Counted from the stretch's first letter, positions 20,450-31,160 are shown. The stretch is DNA of 64,000 nucleotides from Methanococcoides sp. (GCA_021108275.1 JAIORD010000041.1:91038-155037); one strand, 5' to 3'. The notes: generated from the letters alone by a model not told the origin. Made by a program: numbers and translations.

Positions 20450-22447
20450 ATGACCTGCAAAGCAAATACCCGATGGATATTATTCATAGCAATTGTCCTG
20501 ATACTCTTATTTTCAATGACAGTTCCAGTTAATGCAAGAGAAGTGAAAGTTGCACTATACCAGTATGAACCAATGATATTCACTGATGAGAATGGTAATG
20601 CTGCTGGAATTACTGTTGATCTTCTCAATGATATGGCAAAACAGAATGACTGGGAGATCGAATACGTAGAGTGTACATGGGCAGAAGCACTTGAGTTCCT
20701 TGAAAACGGTGAGGTCGATATTGTCACCAATATTGCATATACTGAAGAAAGAGATTCAGTATTCAATTTTACTGCAGAACCCGCACATGTCTACTGGAGT
20801 CAGGTCTATGTAAGTCCAGACCTCAAAGTTAATTCCATACTTGATCTTTCAGGCAAAACCATCATAGGAAATGAAGAGGACTTTAGTTTTAATTATTTCA
20901 AAGAACGGATGGAAAAATATAGGGTACAAGCTAACTATATTGAAGTTGCTGAGACCATCACAATCTTGGAGTATATCGATAGTGGGAAAGCAGATGCAGG
21001 AATAATCCCCCATACTTTTGGTAAGTATTACAGTAGCGGTTATGATGTGAAAGTAACCCCAATAGAAACAGAACCTTTTGGACAATATTTTGCAGTTGCA
21101 GATGGAACCAATACCGACCTGCTCAATGATATGAATTCATATTTAGCATTGGCAGGAACACCTTTACAGGAAGTACCTCAACAAAAGGAAGATCTTTTTA
21201 AAGAGTTCCTCCCATATTTGGCTGTCGTAGTATGGGTGTTCTCTCTTCTGATCATACTAAATTTAGTACTTCGGGGTCAGGTCAAAAGAAAAACAGATGA
21301 GCTTACGGCAAAGAACCTGCTTCTTGAAGACTATATTGAAGAGAAGAAGAGAAGTGATGAGAAATATACCACCATTGTTGAAAAAGGAAATGATGGTATT
21401 GTTATTATTCAGGATTATCTGCTCAAGTTCGTAAATCCAACGTTTGGTGAGATTACTGGCTACACAAAAGAGGAATCAATAGGATTACCACTTTTGGATT
21501 TTATCTCTGAAGATTACAAGGAATTGGTACTGGATAGATACGAAAGGAGAATAAAAAACGATCAGACTATTCCGTATAGATATGAATTATATCTTTTATC
21601 GAAGGATGGCAAGAAGATCCCGGTTGAGATAAGTGCCTCTTATATTGAATACGATGGGAAGCCTGCGGATATGGCTATCATAAGAGACATCACTGAGAGA
21701 AAGAAGGCTGAATATGTCCTTCAGGAAAAGATCAAGGCAGAGACCATGAACCTTGAGAAGAGTAAGTTCCTTGCGAATATGAGCCATGAATTAAGAACAC
21801 CCCTTAATGCCGTCATCGGATTTTCTGAAATGTTATTGCTGGGAACTTTCGGAACGCTCAATGATAAACAAACAAAATATACGAACAATATTAATTCAAG
21901 CGGAAAACACCTGCTGGATGTGATCAACGATATTCTTGACCTTTCAAAAGTTGAAGCTGGAAGGATGGACCTACATCCTGAAGAGTTCGACGTATACTCT
22001 GCGATAGAGGAAGTGAACATACTGCTCACATCAATGGCCGAAAAAAAGAGGATCGGAATATCTACCGATCTTACGGATAACACCATTGTTATTGAGGCTG
22101 ACAAGACTAAATTCAAGCAGATACTATACAATCTGCTGAGCAATTCACTAAAGTTCACGCCTAATAACGGAACTGTCGTCGTGTCTGCGAATGTAAAGGA
22201 CGAAATGCTCCATGTTGGTGTAAAGGATTCGGGAGTGGGAATTGCCAAAGAAGATATTGGAGCTATTTTTAGTCCGTTCAGGCAACTCGAAGAAATGAGT
22301 TCAAAGGTACAGCAGGGAACAGGGCTTGGTCTTACACTTGTGAAACGTTTTGTGGAAATGCATGGCGGCGAGATCTGGGTCGAGAGTGAAGTTGGAAAAG
22401 GAAGTACTTTTACGTTCACAATACCTTTGAAAAGCGACATTGAATGA
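20450..22447 (+). CDS. Sensor kinase with periplasmic solute-binding (SBP_bac_3) input, PAS, HisKA and HATPase
   Basis: In numbering from the in-frame TTG at 20444: signal/first helix (11-29), an extracellular family-3 solute-binding domain (32-255; VALYQYEPMIFTDENG, GEVDIVTNIAYTEER), a second membrane helix (257-277), a short coiled linker, a PAS domain (305-420; KGNDGIVIIQD, ending IIRDITERKKAE), HisKA with His448 in ANMSHELRTP, and HATPase with GVGIAKEDIG and GTGLGLTLVKRF. The design resembles BvgS-type kinases that read an amino acid or similar small ligand. No response regulator is encoded nearby. ATG 20450 was chosen over TTG 20444. Confidence 0.93.
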   Translation: MTCKANTRWILFIAIVLILLFSMTVPVNAREVKVALYQYEPMIFTDENGNAAGITVDLLNDMAKQNDWEIEYVECTWAEALEFLENGEVDIVTNIAYTEERDSVFNFTAEPAHVYWSQVYVSPDLKVNSILDLSGKTIIGNEEDFSFNYFKERMEKYRVQANYIEVAETITILEYIDSGKADAGIIPHTFGKYYSSGYDVKVTPIETEPFGQYFAVADGTNTDLLNDMNSYLALAGTPLQEVPQQKEDLFKEFLPYLAVVVWVFSLLIILNLVLRGQVKRKTDELTAKNLLLEDYIEEKKRSDEKYTTIVEKGNDGIVIIQDYLLKFVNPTFGEITGYTKEESIGLPLLDFISEDYKELVLDRYERRIKNDQTIPYRYELYLLSKDGKKIPVEISASYIEYDGKPADMAIIRDITERKKAEYVLQEKIKAETMNLEKSKFLANMSHELRTPLNAVIGFSEMLLLGTFGTLNDKQTKYTNNINSSGKHLLDVINDILDLSKVEAGRMDLHPEEFDVYSAIEEVNILLTSMAEKKRIGISTDLTDNTIVIEADKTKFKQILYNLLSNSLKFTPNNGTVVVSANVKDEMLHVGVKDSGVGIAKEDIGAIFSPFRQLEEMSSKVQQGTGLGLTLVKRFVEMHGGEIWVESEVGKGSTFTFTIPLKSDIE

Positions 22448-22497
22448 TTATTTAATATTTTTATATTGTTAACGGGTCAAATTCCTTAAATACTATA

Positions 22498-22512
22498 ATT
22501 ACTATCAGTAAT
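22498..22512 (+). promoter_or_regulatory. Palindrome at the start of the HTH-CBS regulator gene
   Basis: ATTACTATCAGTAAT is a 6-bp perfect inverted repeat around ATC, placed between a TATA-like CTTAAATACTATAA and the ATG at 22516. Its position suits a self-binding operator of the regulator; this is inference. Confidence 0.4.
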
Positions 22513-22515
22513 ATT

Positions 22516-23073
22516 ATGCAACTTCCAACACCTGAGAGGCTACGACAGAAAAGGCTCGATCTGACCCTTACACAAAGTGAAATTGCAAAGCGTGCCGGTG
22601 TCAGTCAACCTTTAATAGCACGTATTGAATCAGGTGATGTCGATCCGAGGCTATCGACACTTAGGAAGATCTTTACTGCTTTTGAGGAAGTAGAGAAGGA
22701 AAAAGTGCTGGCAAGAGATATCATGCACACGCTTGTTATTTTTGTCTCTTCTGATGATTCGGTCGAATCCGCAGTGCATCTGATGGAAGAGAATGGCTTT
22801 TCACAGGTTCCGGTAATCGATCAGGGTGTTCCATTGGGCAGTATTTCCGAGGACACTATTATTAAGGTCATGACAGAGAGAAAAGCATCGGATATTTCCC
22901 AGATGAGAATAAAGGATATCATGGGTGATGCCTTCCCGACAGTTTCGCCTACTACTGAACTTAATGAGATATCACATCTGCTTGAGAGAAATCCGGCGGT
23001 CCTTGTAATTGAGAAGGGTGTTACCACAGGATTCGTTACAAAACACGATGTTATCAAGCTGTTACATGGCTAA
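22516..23073 (+). CDS. HTH (XRE-type) transcription regulator with two CBS domains
   Basis: A 185-residue archaeal regulator. Residues 5-58 form a Cro/C1 helix-turn-helix (LTQSEIAKRAGVSQPLIARIESGDVDPRLSTL). Residues 64-185 are a CBS pair (DIMHTLVIFVSSDDS, FSQVPVIDQGVPLGSISED, DIMGDAFPTVSPTT, GFVTKHDVIKLLHG). CBS pairs usually sense adenosine nucleotides, so it may link energy state to transcription. Targets are unknown. The ATG sits a few bases downstream of a palindrome and TATA element, so the mRNA may be nearly leaderless. Confidence 0.9.
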   Translation: MQLPTPERLRQKRLDLTLTQSEIAKRAGVSQPLIARIESGDVDPRLSTLRKIFTAFEEVEKEKVLARDIMHTLVIFVSSDDSVESAVHLMEENGFSQVPVIDQGVPLGSISEDTIIKVMTERKASDISQMRIKDIMGDAFPTVSPTTELNEISHLLERNPAVLVIEKGVTTGFVTKHDVIKLLHG

Positions 23074-23246
23074 AACAGACTTGCAGGCATTTGTTTGCCG
23101 AACCCATGTTATTATTCTTTGTTGCTGACTACAATTATATAGTAGATTTGCATAAAGTAGCTCAATTATTTATTATTGATAGCGACTATTCATAGAAATA
23201 GACACTAATAAGATCAATTATTTATTGAATTTACAGGAGATATCAC

Positions 23247-24389
23247 ATGGACCTTGAAGATACACTACTTATGATGCCTGGCCCTGTTCCTGTTGCACCT
23301 CGCGTGCTCAGGGCAATGTCAAGACCTATGATAAACCATAGGGGCAAGGAATTTTCCGCAATGTTCGATGACTGTACCACCATGCTGAAAGAGATCTTCC
23401 AGACAGAGAACGATCTTTTCACCATCAGCGGCTCAGGAACAGCTTCCATGGAAGCAGCTCTTGGATGCACCATTGATAAGGACGACAAGGTCGTCACTAT
23501 CGAGAATGGTAAGTTCGGAGAGAGATTCAAAGATATCGCAGCACGATACGGACAGGTCGTTCCTGTCGAGTGCGAATGGGGAACCTCCGTTGACCTCGAT
23601 GTTGTAGAGGAGAAGCTTTCCGAGGGTGCCAAGGCTGTTACCATGGTACACAACGAGACCTCAGCAGGTATACGCAATCCAGCTCCTGAAGTTGGTAAGC
23701 TTGCAAAGAAATACGATGCTTTGTTCATCATGGACGGCGTGACCTCCATCGGTGGAGATGATGTTAAAGTGGATGACTGGGGCGTTGATATCGCTGTTGT
23801 CGGTTCACAGAAGTGCATCGCTGCACCACCAGGACTTTCCATGCTTTCAGTAAGCGAACGTGCTTTTGAGGCTATGAACAAGGAAAATCTGCCATACTAT
23901 CTTGACCTTAAGGCATACCAGAAGAGTGCAGCCAAGTCACAGACACCATATACACCTGCTGTGCCTCTGTTCTTCGGTCTTCAGGAAGCTTTGAAGATCG
24001 TTATGGAAGAAGGTATGGATGCAAGGATAAAGAGGCAGGCAACAGGCGCTGCTGCTGTCCGTGCAGCTATGGATGCAATGGGCATCGAGATGTTCCCACA
24101 GCTTAACGCGACCAGTGCTTATTCCAGTACAGTTTCCGCAATGAAGGCACCAGAGGGTGTTGACAGTAACGATATCAAGAAGGGAATGATGGACAAGGGC
24201 ATCATCATCGCAGGCGGTCAGAACAGACTCAGCGGTAAGATCTTCAGGATAGGCAGTATGGGCAATGTTGCTCCAAAGGATCTCATGATGACAATTCAGC
24301 ACCTTGAACTTGTGTTCAAGAACCTCAATATCGTCAATGAGCTAGGTGCAGGTACCGAGGCTGCTGCCAAAGTATTTGACACACTATAA
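23247..24389 (+). CDS. Class V PLP aminotransferase, alanine--glyoxylate / serine--pyruvate type
   Basis: A 380-residue fold-type I PLP enzyme with family marks MMPGPVPVAPRVLRAMSRPMINHRGKEF, ISGSGTASMEAAL, and the PLP lysine in VGSQKCIAAPPGLSM. The closest general group is alanine-glyoxylate/serine-pyruvate aminotransferase (EC 2.6.1.44/51); the in vivo amino donor in methanogens is not certain. It has a good ribosome site (AGGAGAT, 5 bases before ATG). Upstream, two similar AT-rich blocks (TCAATTATTTATT near 23163 and 23215) might be a repeated control site. ribC follows after 15 bases, so the two may be co-transcribed. Confidence 0.9.
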   Translation: MDLEDTLLMMPGPVPVAPRVLRAMSRPMINHRGKEFSAMFDDCTTMLKEIFQTENDLFTISGSGTASMEAALGCTIDKDDKVVTIENGKFGERFKDIAARYGQVVPVECEWGTSVDLDVVEEKLSEGAKAVTMVHNETSAGIRNPAPEVGKLAKKYDALFIMDGVTSIGGDDVKVDDWGVDIAVVGSQKCIAAPPGLSMLSVSERAFEAMNKENLPYYLDLKAYQKSAAKSQTPYTPAVPLFFGLQEALKIVMEEGMDARIKRQATGAAAVRAAMDAMGIEMFPQLNATSAYSSTVSAMKAPEGVDSNDIKKGMMDKGIIIAGGQNRLSGKIFRIGSMGNVAPKDLMMTIQHLELVFKNLNIVNELGAGTEAAAKVFDTL

Positions 24390-24401
24390 ACCATAGTATG
24401 A

Positions 24402-24869
<468 letters not shown>

Positions 24870-24900
24870 GGTAGTTTCTTTATTCTTTTTTTTGAGATAG

Positions 24901-24958
24901 CTATGAGGAGTATCCTTGTGGAACTCAACATTGTACCTCCACAAAGAAGTTCTCATAG
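24901..24958. terminator. Large imperfect hairpin between convergent genes
   Basis: CTATGAG (24901-24907) pairs with 24952-24958, and TTGTGGA (24916-24922) with 24938-24944. It lies after a T8 run behind ribC and before the end of the CDGSH gene, so it can end transcription from both sides. Confidence 0.4.
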
Positions 24959-25012
24959 AATACAATTGCAAATTTTTAGTAACAGTATTGCCAGATGGAA
25001 TAGATAAATGGT

Positions 25013-25648
25013 TCAATTCTTTCCATCCTTAAATTCAGCCTTGGAGTGCTGGCCGTCACAGAATGGCTTATTTCGAGATGCACCGCATCTGCAGAGAGCA
25101 AAATGGTCTTGGGTTTCGGGTACTGAACCATCAGGGTCATCAAGCCTAACTCCTGTAACATTGTAAGGTCCATCCTTCAGAACAAAAATTTCCGGTCCAT
25201 GTGAATAATCCTTGTACAATTTTCCATTAACAGTATAACTCAATGCGCCAGAAGGACAGGTCCTGATGAGTTTTGCTATTTCTTCTGGGTCTACAGCATC
25301 CGGATCTGCCCAGGGTTCTTTACCCTTTTTGAAAACAGAAGGTAGATTACGAACACAATGTCCTACATGAGAACACACATCTCTGTTACGATGAATGGTA
25401 ATATGTTTTCCGACGTAAGTATCAACTCTGTCGGGAACACGGTCTTTTTCTTTTTCCCCGGAAAAATCGTTCCCTAAATGTGTTCCATCACAAAATGGCA
25501 TATTTGACGATCCCCCACATCTGCAAAGTGGCATAACTGTTTTTGTCTCGATGAAAACACCCTTTGAATTCCTGAGTGTTTTAAGATCTTTCACAATATA
25601 TGGTCCATTTTTTGATACTTTTATTGAAGGCTTAACTTCTTTCTCCAC
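25013..25648 (-). CDS. Iron-sulfur protein: CDGSH - Fer4 - CDGSH
   Basis: A 211-residue protein with two CDGSH-type 2Fe-2S motifs (C42, C44, C53, H57 in CRCGGSSNMPFCDGTH; C186, C188, C197, H201 in CRCGASRNKPFCDGQH). They flank a ferredoxin-like segment (C92, C98, C131; Fer4_19-like, with CSHVGHCVRN and CPSGAL). CDGSH centres are electron or cluster carriers that are released on oxidation. The three-part order is a known arrangement of bacterial and archaeal mitoNEET-like proteins, but the partner is unknown. Convergent with ribC. Confidence 0.88.
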   Translation of the reverse strand: MEKEVKPSIKVSKNGPYIVKDLKTLRNSKGVFIETKTVMPLCRCGGSSNMPFCDGTHLGNDFSGEKEKDRVPDRVDTYVGKHITIHRNRDVCSHVGHCVRNLPSVFKKGKEPWADPDAVDPEEIAKLIRTCPSGALSYTVNGKLYKDYSHGPEIFVLKDGPYNVTGVRLDDPDGSVPETQDHFALCRCGASRNKPFCDGQHSKAEFKDGKN

Positions 25649-25730
25649 TGAAACACCCCTATAATAAGAAATCTGTGTGCATCGGATTTCTAGTTTTTGT
25701 AAGAAACGGCTTTTGTAACAAGATCAGTGA

Positions 25731-26048
<318 letters not shown>

Positions 26049-26153
26049 TGATGTATGTAGAGTCCACTTTTTACTACATGATTCTACATTTTAGTCCTCA
26101 AGCCAACAAAATATAGTGCTGTCTATCAGGACAATACATATAGAGTTCAATCT

Positions 26154-26400
26154 TCATTTATTAAATCCGATCACAACAATTTTACCAGCTACTCCGAAAT
26201 TCTTCTTTAACACCTTGTAGAATTCCTCAGTTGTAATGCCGTCATACATTTTATAACTCAATTCATGAAGAAAAAAGTGTAAACTTTTCTTCCTTTACGG
26301 AATCACATATTTCAAACTCATCGATTTGAGAAGACGTTTCTTTTTCCCACTCATAAAACTCATCTACGTAAATAAAACAAAACAACAAAATATACCACAT
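26154..26400 (-). pseudogene. Possible frameshifted small gene
   Basis: On the minus strand a 45-codon frame starts at 26400 (MWYILLFCFIYVDEFYEW... to VKEEKFTLF). After a one-base slip in a T-rich run near 26270 it continues as HELSYKMYDGITTEEFYKVL...VVIGFNK to a stop at 26154. Together they give about 80 sensible residues. Family unknown. The rest of the 26052-26475 spacer shows no gene. Confidence 0.3.
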
Positions 26401-26475
26401 TAAATCCACAAACTTACAATATTAATTTTTAAATAAAAGAATAACTTTTTATAACTAAAGCTTAAAATTACTAAT

Positions 26476-26898
26476 GTGGTCCCGAAACTTTATTTTTATT
26501 CCCTTGGTGTCTGGGTGCTGTTCATCATACCTGCCATATTTAATGGTATATCAATCGGGATCTATGCACCCTATACAGATGAACTCCTTACCCACCAGAT
26601 AAGTTCGGTGATCTTATGCATGGTCATATTTGCAGTCACCTATGTTTTCCTGAAACATTCGGGTGTTTTGGGGACATCCAGGCAGTATATTTATGTTGGG
26701 CTGATCTGGCTGCGCCTGACAGTATCCTTTGAATTCTTCTTCGGGCATTTTGTCATAGGTTACTCCTGGCAGCGTTTGTTATATGATTATAATATCTTTG
26801 AAGGACGCATCTGGTTGCTTGTGCTAGTTGTAACAGCGACATCCCCCTGGCTTGCTAATAGGATACTTGGGGTTCCAACTGACAGGGGATCACAATGA
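26476..26898 (+). CDS. Small integral membrane protein
   Basis: A 140-residue protein with four predicted membrane helices (about 8-28, 43-60, 72-92, 110-130). It starts at GTG 26476 after an AT-rich promoter-like stretch. Not recognised to family level. The GHFVIGYSWQRLLYDYNIFEG loop is the most distinctive part. It has no close neighbour on the same strand. Confidence 0.65.
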   Translation: MVPKLYFYSLGVWVLFIIPAIFNGISIGIYAPYTDELLTHQISSVILCMVIFAVTYVFLKHSGVLGTSRQYIYVGLIWLRLTVSFEFFFGHFVIGYSWQRLLYDYNIFEGRIWLLVLVVTATSPWLANRILGVPTDRGSQ

Positions 26899-27057
26899 TA
26901 TCTACGAGAAGTATAGTTTGAAGGAATTGAAGATTAATTTGCCAATTGTTAATTTATCAGTCAATTAAAGAGTAATCACAGTAGATCGATATAAGATCAG
27001 ATTATTTCCAAGTCGGTTATAGAATAGAAAATTAGGTGCTCTCTAGGGCTAGCCTTT

Positions 27058-27237
27058 TTATTCATACTTCATTATTCTTCTTAAAATTACTAGTATTGTA
27101 CCAACAGAAGCTCCAATAATTATACCCCAGGTAATTCCCATTCCAACATTTCCGAAAACCTTCCCAAATGTAGCTCCAAAAGCTATACCTAATCCAATCC
27201 CTGCTCCAACATATTTAGATGAATCCATCTTCTGCAT
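27058..27237 (-). CDS. Small glycine-zipper membrane protein
   Basis: A 59-residue protein from ATG 27237 (MQKMDSSKYVG). Almost the whole length is two glycine-rich membrane segments (GAGIGLGIAFGATFGKVFG and GITWGIIIGASVGTILVIL) with GxxxG spacing and a basic tail. Glycine-zipper proteins self-associate in membranes. An upstream ATG at 27288 would add 17 non-conserved-looking residues. Function unknown. Confidence 0.6.
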   Translation of the reverse strand: MQKMDSSKYVGAGIGLGIAFGATFGKVFGNVGMGITWGIIIGASVGTILVILRRIMKYE

Positions 27238-27330
27238 ATTAAAACATAATCTACTATGCCTTATAAAATTAGTGTATCTCCTCAACATTGAGTGGGTAAT
27301 TTAAGATATGTTTTCCCCAATTCAATTGAT

Positions 27331-27420
27331 ATGGTAGATAAAGAACTCATTCAAGTTGCATTAGGTCTATCATCCTCTTGGTTTGTAAAATGTATGAAGA
27401 CTGATACATCAAAAAATTTT
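27331..27420 (+). pseudogene. ISL3-type transposase N-terminal relic
   Basis: ATG 27331 opens MVDKELIQVALGLSSSWFVKC and stops after about 30 codons. L-Q-ALGL-PW-V is the usual opening of ISL3-family transposases. The remaining spacer to 27622 holds an 11-bp inverted repeat (ATCAGGTTCAT 27511-27521 with 27538-27548) but no gene. Confidence 0.45.
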
Positions 27421-27622
27421 CAATAACCTTCCTTGCTCGAGTTGATCAAAGCCTAATTGATAAGTTCTTAGTCCTAACAAAGTCCTTACTACCCATTGAT
27501 CATTTTTCGATCAGGTTCATAACAGCAAGATCCACAATGAACCTGATAGCTTTCTTAATTTTAGGAGATCTACTTGTAAGCAGCTTTGATGCTAAAATAT
27601 CAGGGAGGAAGTATTGATATTT

Positions 27623-28237
27623 TTATATTGAACAATGGGTTTCCTGTATCCCAGGCATATCATTGATCTTCTTCAATGCATTTTTTGATCGCAGGAACAT
27701 GGACAGCATCTCAAGTTCATCGTAAGGTATCTGCATTTCTTGAAGGGAGTCTCTGGAATAGAAATCCGAAGCTTCCGTTGCATAAGACTCAAGGCTTATC
27801 TCCCATTGCAGCAGTTTTTCAACTTTTTCAGCAGCAGGAATATCTGCTCTCGATATTGTGTCCATTGCCCAAGATGATATGTCCTTGATAATCATAAAAC
27901 CCAATGGACATGGTTGTAATCCCAATGATATCCCTGAATCGTTCACTTTGAATGGGTACATACCACAAACAGTTAGTCTGTTTTCATAGATCTCACACTT
28001 GTTATTTAGGTTAAGAAAAGAACATGGGCTGGTCATAACATAAAGAGACGGAACAAGAATATCGCTTTTAATATCCTTCGTTCTTTCATGGTTATTTTCT
28101 TTTAGAAAATTGAACTCCTCTTCGAATATATGGACCCGTCCATTCCTGCAACATTCTGCCTTACAGGTATCAGGACATTCATAGTGTTGCAGAATGTTCT
28201 GTATCGTATTGTAGTGAATAGCTTTTTTTACCATCAT
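27623..28237 (-). CDS. YkgJ-family cysteine cluster protein
   Basis: About 204 residues. The N-terminal CPDTCKAECC and later CSFL, CEIYENRLTVCGMYPF and QPCPLGF form the CxxxC...CC...C...C pattern of the YkgJ/zinc- or iron-chelating cluster family. Its metal and role are not established. The start is one of two ATGs (28237, 28234); a TTG lies at 28249. The gene is isolated between two AT-rich spacers. Confidence 0.82.
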   Translation of the reverse strand: MMVKKAIHYNTIQNILQHYECPDTCKAECCRNGRVHIFEEEFNFLKENNHERTKDIKSDILVPSLYVMTSPCSFLNLNNKCEIYENRLTVCGMYPFKVNDSGISLGLQPCPLGFMIIKDISSWAMDTISRADIPAAEKVEKLLQWEISLESYATEASDFYSRDSLQEMQIPYDELEMLSMFLRSKNALKKINDMPGIQETHCSI

Positions 28238-28249
28238 AACAGAGTTCAA

Positions 28250-28854
28250 AATAGTAAATCTCCATTTTTAGAAATTATTTTGTAAATTAAAAATAAAAAG
28301 TATCTCCAATAAGGATATAGCACATATATAGGGACTTTGCTTTATTAAAAATAGATAAAATACGTTTTTTACGCTTATAATTATTAATAATAACTCCATT
28401 ATTTTTAAAAATAAATAAGAACAGAAAAATAAGATTTTAAAGTCCAAATTTTACTTTTTGATGATATAAATCGAGAATAAATCAAAATAATCGATTTTAA
28501 AATATTAATTATAATTTTAAATCAATTCAGAGCCATTAACAGCTTTTTTTTGTTTATTAATGAATTAAATATTAATTATTTAGAAAATAAAGCTTTAATA
28601 AATCTGTATATTCTTGAAAATGAGATGAAAATAGCTATAGGGAAATTCGGACTTTTTCGGGTCTTAAATTGTCCATCTTGAGTTCTTTGTCTGTTATGAA
28701 CCATGGAGAAATTACTTGGACCAATACAAGTAAGCTAATTTCACAGTGTAATCATCCATCCTAGCTTCCCTTCCCCAGTAGGTCTATGGACAAATAAGAA
28801 AATAAAAGAAAAAATGATGTAGATAAGGATTATTGAACCTTATCTCCAATATTT
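28250..28854. other. AT-rich gene-free spacer
   Basis: Extremely AT-rich from 28255 to 28620 with many stops in all frames. From 28640 to 28790 base composition is closer to coding DNA (a piece reading MNHGEITWTNTSKLISQ), perhaps a gene relic. Nothing else can be supported. Confidence 0.4.
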
Positions 28855-29505
28855 TTAATTCAGGTTGACCCTCTGATTAGTTGCGATATAAACGACACCT
28901 TCACAGATATTGCATGCATGGTCAGCAATGCGTTCCAGATATCTGAGAACAAAGATAAGATCGACAGCATTCGGGATCAGGGCCGCATCCTCTATCATCA
29001 GGTTCACCAGTTTTTGCCAGGTGGAATAGAACAATCTGTCAACCTGACTATCTTCTTCAGCAGTAGCCTTTGCAAGTTCAGCATCATTTTCAGCATAGGC
29101 TTTCATTGAATTTTCCATCATCATTTGTGTGATGGATGCAATCGTGTTTATCTCTGCTAATGGTATGACGTGTTCACCTTCGATCTTACTGACAAGTTCT
29201 GCTATGTTCACTGCAAAATCGCTCATTCTTTCAAGGTCGATGGCGATCTTGTATGAAGCGGTTATCAAACGAAGGTCCTTTGCCATTGGTTGCTGTAAGG
29301 CCAGCAAGTGCACGGTAGCTTTCTCGACATCATATTCAAGATCATCAACAATGGAATCCATCTCAATGACATTCTTTGCAAGTTCAAGGTCAAGATGTTC
29401 TAATGCCTGTACAGAATTCACCAGCATTTTCTGGGATAATTCTCCCATTTCCAGAATTTCCGACCTGAGATCCTCAAGTCGCTGACTAAATATTTCTCTG
29501 ACCAT
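28855..29505 (-). CDS. phoU: Phosphate transport regulator PhoU
   Basis: A 216-residue all-helical protein with the two PhoU repeats; metal-binding type motifs are the E/D-rich helices (IVDDLEYDVEKATVHLLALQQP and QVDRLFYSTWQKLV). PhoU represses or tunes the Pst transporter and, in bacteria, signals phosphate sufficiency. It is the last gene of pstSCAB-phoU and starts 4 bases after pstB, so it is translated from the same message. Confidence 0.95.
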   Translation of the reverse strand: MVREIFSQRLEDLRSEILEMGELSQKMLVNSVQALEHLDLELAKNVIEMDSIVDDLEYDVEKATVHLLALQQPMAKDLRLITASYKIAIDLERMSDFAVNIAELVSKIEGEHVIPLAEINTIASITQMMMENSMKAYAENDAELAKATAEEDSQVDRLFYSTWQKLVNLMIEDAALIPNAVDLIFVLRYLERIADHACNICEGVVYIATNQRVNLN

Positions 29506-29509
29506 AATA

Positions 29510-30277
29510 TCAACCGAATCTTCCTGTTATGTAATCCTCGGTGCTCTTCACCTGCGGATCTTCAAATATGTGTTTTGTCCTTCCAAACTCGATAATTTCT
29601 CCATGCAGGAAGAACGCTGTATGGTCGGAAATACGTGCTGCTTGTTGCATATTGTGTGTCACAATGACAATGGTGTAATCCTTTTTAAGTTCAAGAATAA
29701 GATCCTCGATCTTGGATGTGGATATAGGGTCAAGAGCGCTGCATGGTTCGTCGAACAGTAGTATTTCAGGCTTGACTGCAAGGGTTCTTGCAATGCACAA
29801 CCTTTGCTGTTGTCCGCCACTAAGCGAAAACGCCGGATCTCCAAGCCTGTCCTGTACCTCCCCCATAAGGGCAGCATCCTCGAGTGCCTTGTGTACCCTT
29901 TTTTTGGTCTCGGATTTTGAACAGCCATGTATCTTCGGACCATAGGCGATATTATCATAGATGGACATGGGGAAAGGGTTTGGCTTCTGGAAGACCATTC
30001 CCACCTTTTTCCTCAGGTCAACGACATCCACATCCTTGTCGTAGATGTTCTCATCATCAACAAGTACTTCTCCTCCTATCCTGCATGATTTTACTAGATC
30101 GTTCATACGGTTCAGGCATCTGAGGAAAGTGGATTTTCCACAGCCTGAAGGACCTATCAAAGCAGTAACGCTTTTTTCCGGTATGTCAAGTGAAATATCT
30201 TTGAGTGCGTGTTTTTCACCATACCAGAGATTGAGGTCTTTAATATTGATATTCGTATTAATTTCATTTTTAGACAT
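29510..30277 (-). CDS. pstB: Phosphate ABC transporter ATP-binding protein
   Basis: A 255-residue ATPase that powers phosphate import (EC 7.3.2.1). Walker A is GPSGCGKST, signature [14 protein letters not shown], Walker [14 protein letters not shown], and switch His in [34 protein letters not shown] is typical of PstB. Its ATG lies 22 bases after pstA. Confidence 0.97.
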   Translation of the reverse strand: MSKNEINTNINIKDLNLWYGEKHALKDISLDIPEKSVTALIGPSGCGKSTFLRCLNRMNDLVKSCRIGGEVLVDDENIYDKDVDVVDLRKKVGMVFQKPNPFPMSIYDNIAYGPKIHGCSKSETKKRVHKALEDAALMGEVQDRLGDPAFSLSGGQQQRLCIARTLAVKPEILLFDEPCSALDPISTSKIEDLILELKKDYTIVIVTHNMQQAARISDHTAFFLHGEIIEFGRTKHIFEDPQVKSTEDYITGRFG

Positions 30278-30299
30278 AAGATCATCCTCGAATTCTCTT

Positions 30300-31160
30300 T
30301 TACCTGTTCAATTTGTTCCGGTAATGTCTTCTTATAACTACTGCAATGCTGTTCATCATAACAACTATCAAGAGCAGTATCAATGCTGTTCCATACTGTA
30401 TCGGACGTGTTTGTGAGATACTTGTACCTGAGGTCGCCAGCACGAAAAGGTGGTATGGCAATGCCATGAACTGGGAGAATACCGAATCAGGTATCCTTGG
30501 TAAGAAGTATGCCGCTCCTGTGAGCAGTATAGGTGCTGTTTCACCTGCAACCCTGCCGACACTCAGGATTATGCCTGTCATCATTCCAGGGATAGCTGCA
30601 GGCAGTATGACCTTTCTTGTGGTCTGCCATTTAGTGACGCCAAGGGCAAGGGAAGCTTCCCTGTATTCCTGTGGCACTGTCATCAATGCTTCTTTGCTTG
30701 CACGGATTATCACGGGTACTATTAGCAAAGCTAATGTCAGGGAGGCTGACAGGATCGATGCACCAAATCCAAAGTACTTGACGAATAATGCCAGTCCGAA
30801 AAGACCGAACACTACGGATGGTGTACCTGCAAGATTATTGATTGCCATCTCAATTGCCCAGGAAGCACGTCCCGGAGTTGAATATTCATTAAGGTAAATT
30901 GCTGAGAGTATGCCAAGAGGAATGGCAAAGGCCATTGAAAGTCCTATAAGCATCAGACTTCCCATTATAGCCGGATAAATGCCTCCCTGAGTCATTCTTT
31001 TCATCGGCATCTGGGTTATGAAATCAAGGCTGAGTGCACTGTATCCGTTGACAGTAATGTAGATCACAATGATCGATACGAAAGCGAGTACAAGTGCCAT
31101 GGAGAGCCTCAGCGTAGCAAATGCCAGTTTCTCGGATGCCTTTGGTCTTAAGAACATCAT
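30300..31160 (-). CDS. pstA: Phosphate ABC transporter permease PstA
   Basis: A 286-residue permease with six helices. The binding-protein-dependent inner-membrane signature appears as [36 protein letters not shown] residues, the coupling-helix EAA loop. [11 protein letters not shown] and [11 protein letters not shown] are PstA marks. Start overlaps the pstC stop by four bases (ATGA), indicating coupled translation. Confidence 0.96.
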   Translation of the reverse strand: MMFLRPKASEKLAFATLRLSMALVLAFVSIIVIYITVNGYSALSLDFITQMPMKRMTQGGIYPAIMGSLMLIGLSMAFAIPLGILSAIYLNEYSTPGRASWAIEMAINNLAGTPSVVFGLFGLALFVKYFGFGASILSASLTLALLIVPVIIRASKEALMTVPQEYREASLALGVTKWQTTRKVILPAAIPGMMTGIILSVGRVAGETAPILLTGAAYFLPRIPDSVFSQFMALPYHLFVLATSGTSISQTRPIQYGTALILLLIVVMMNSIAVVIRRHYRNKLNR

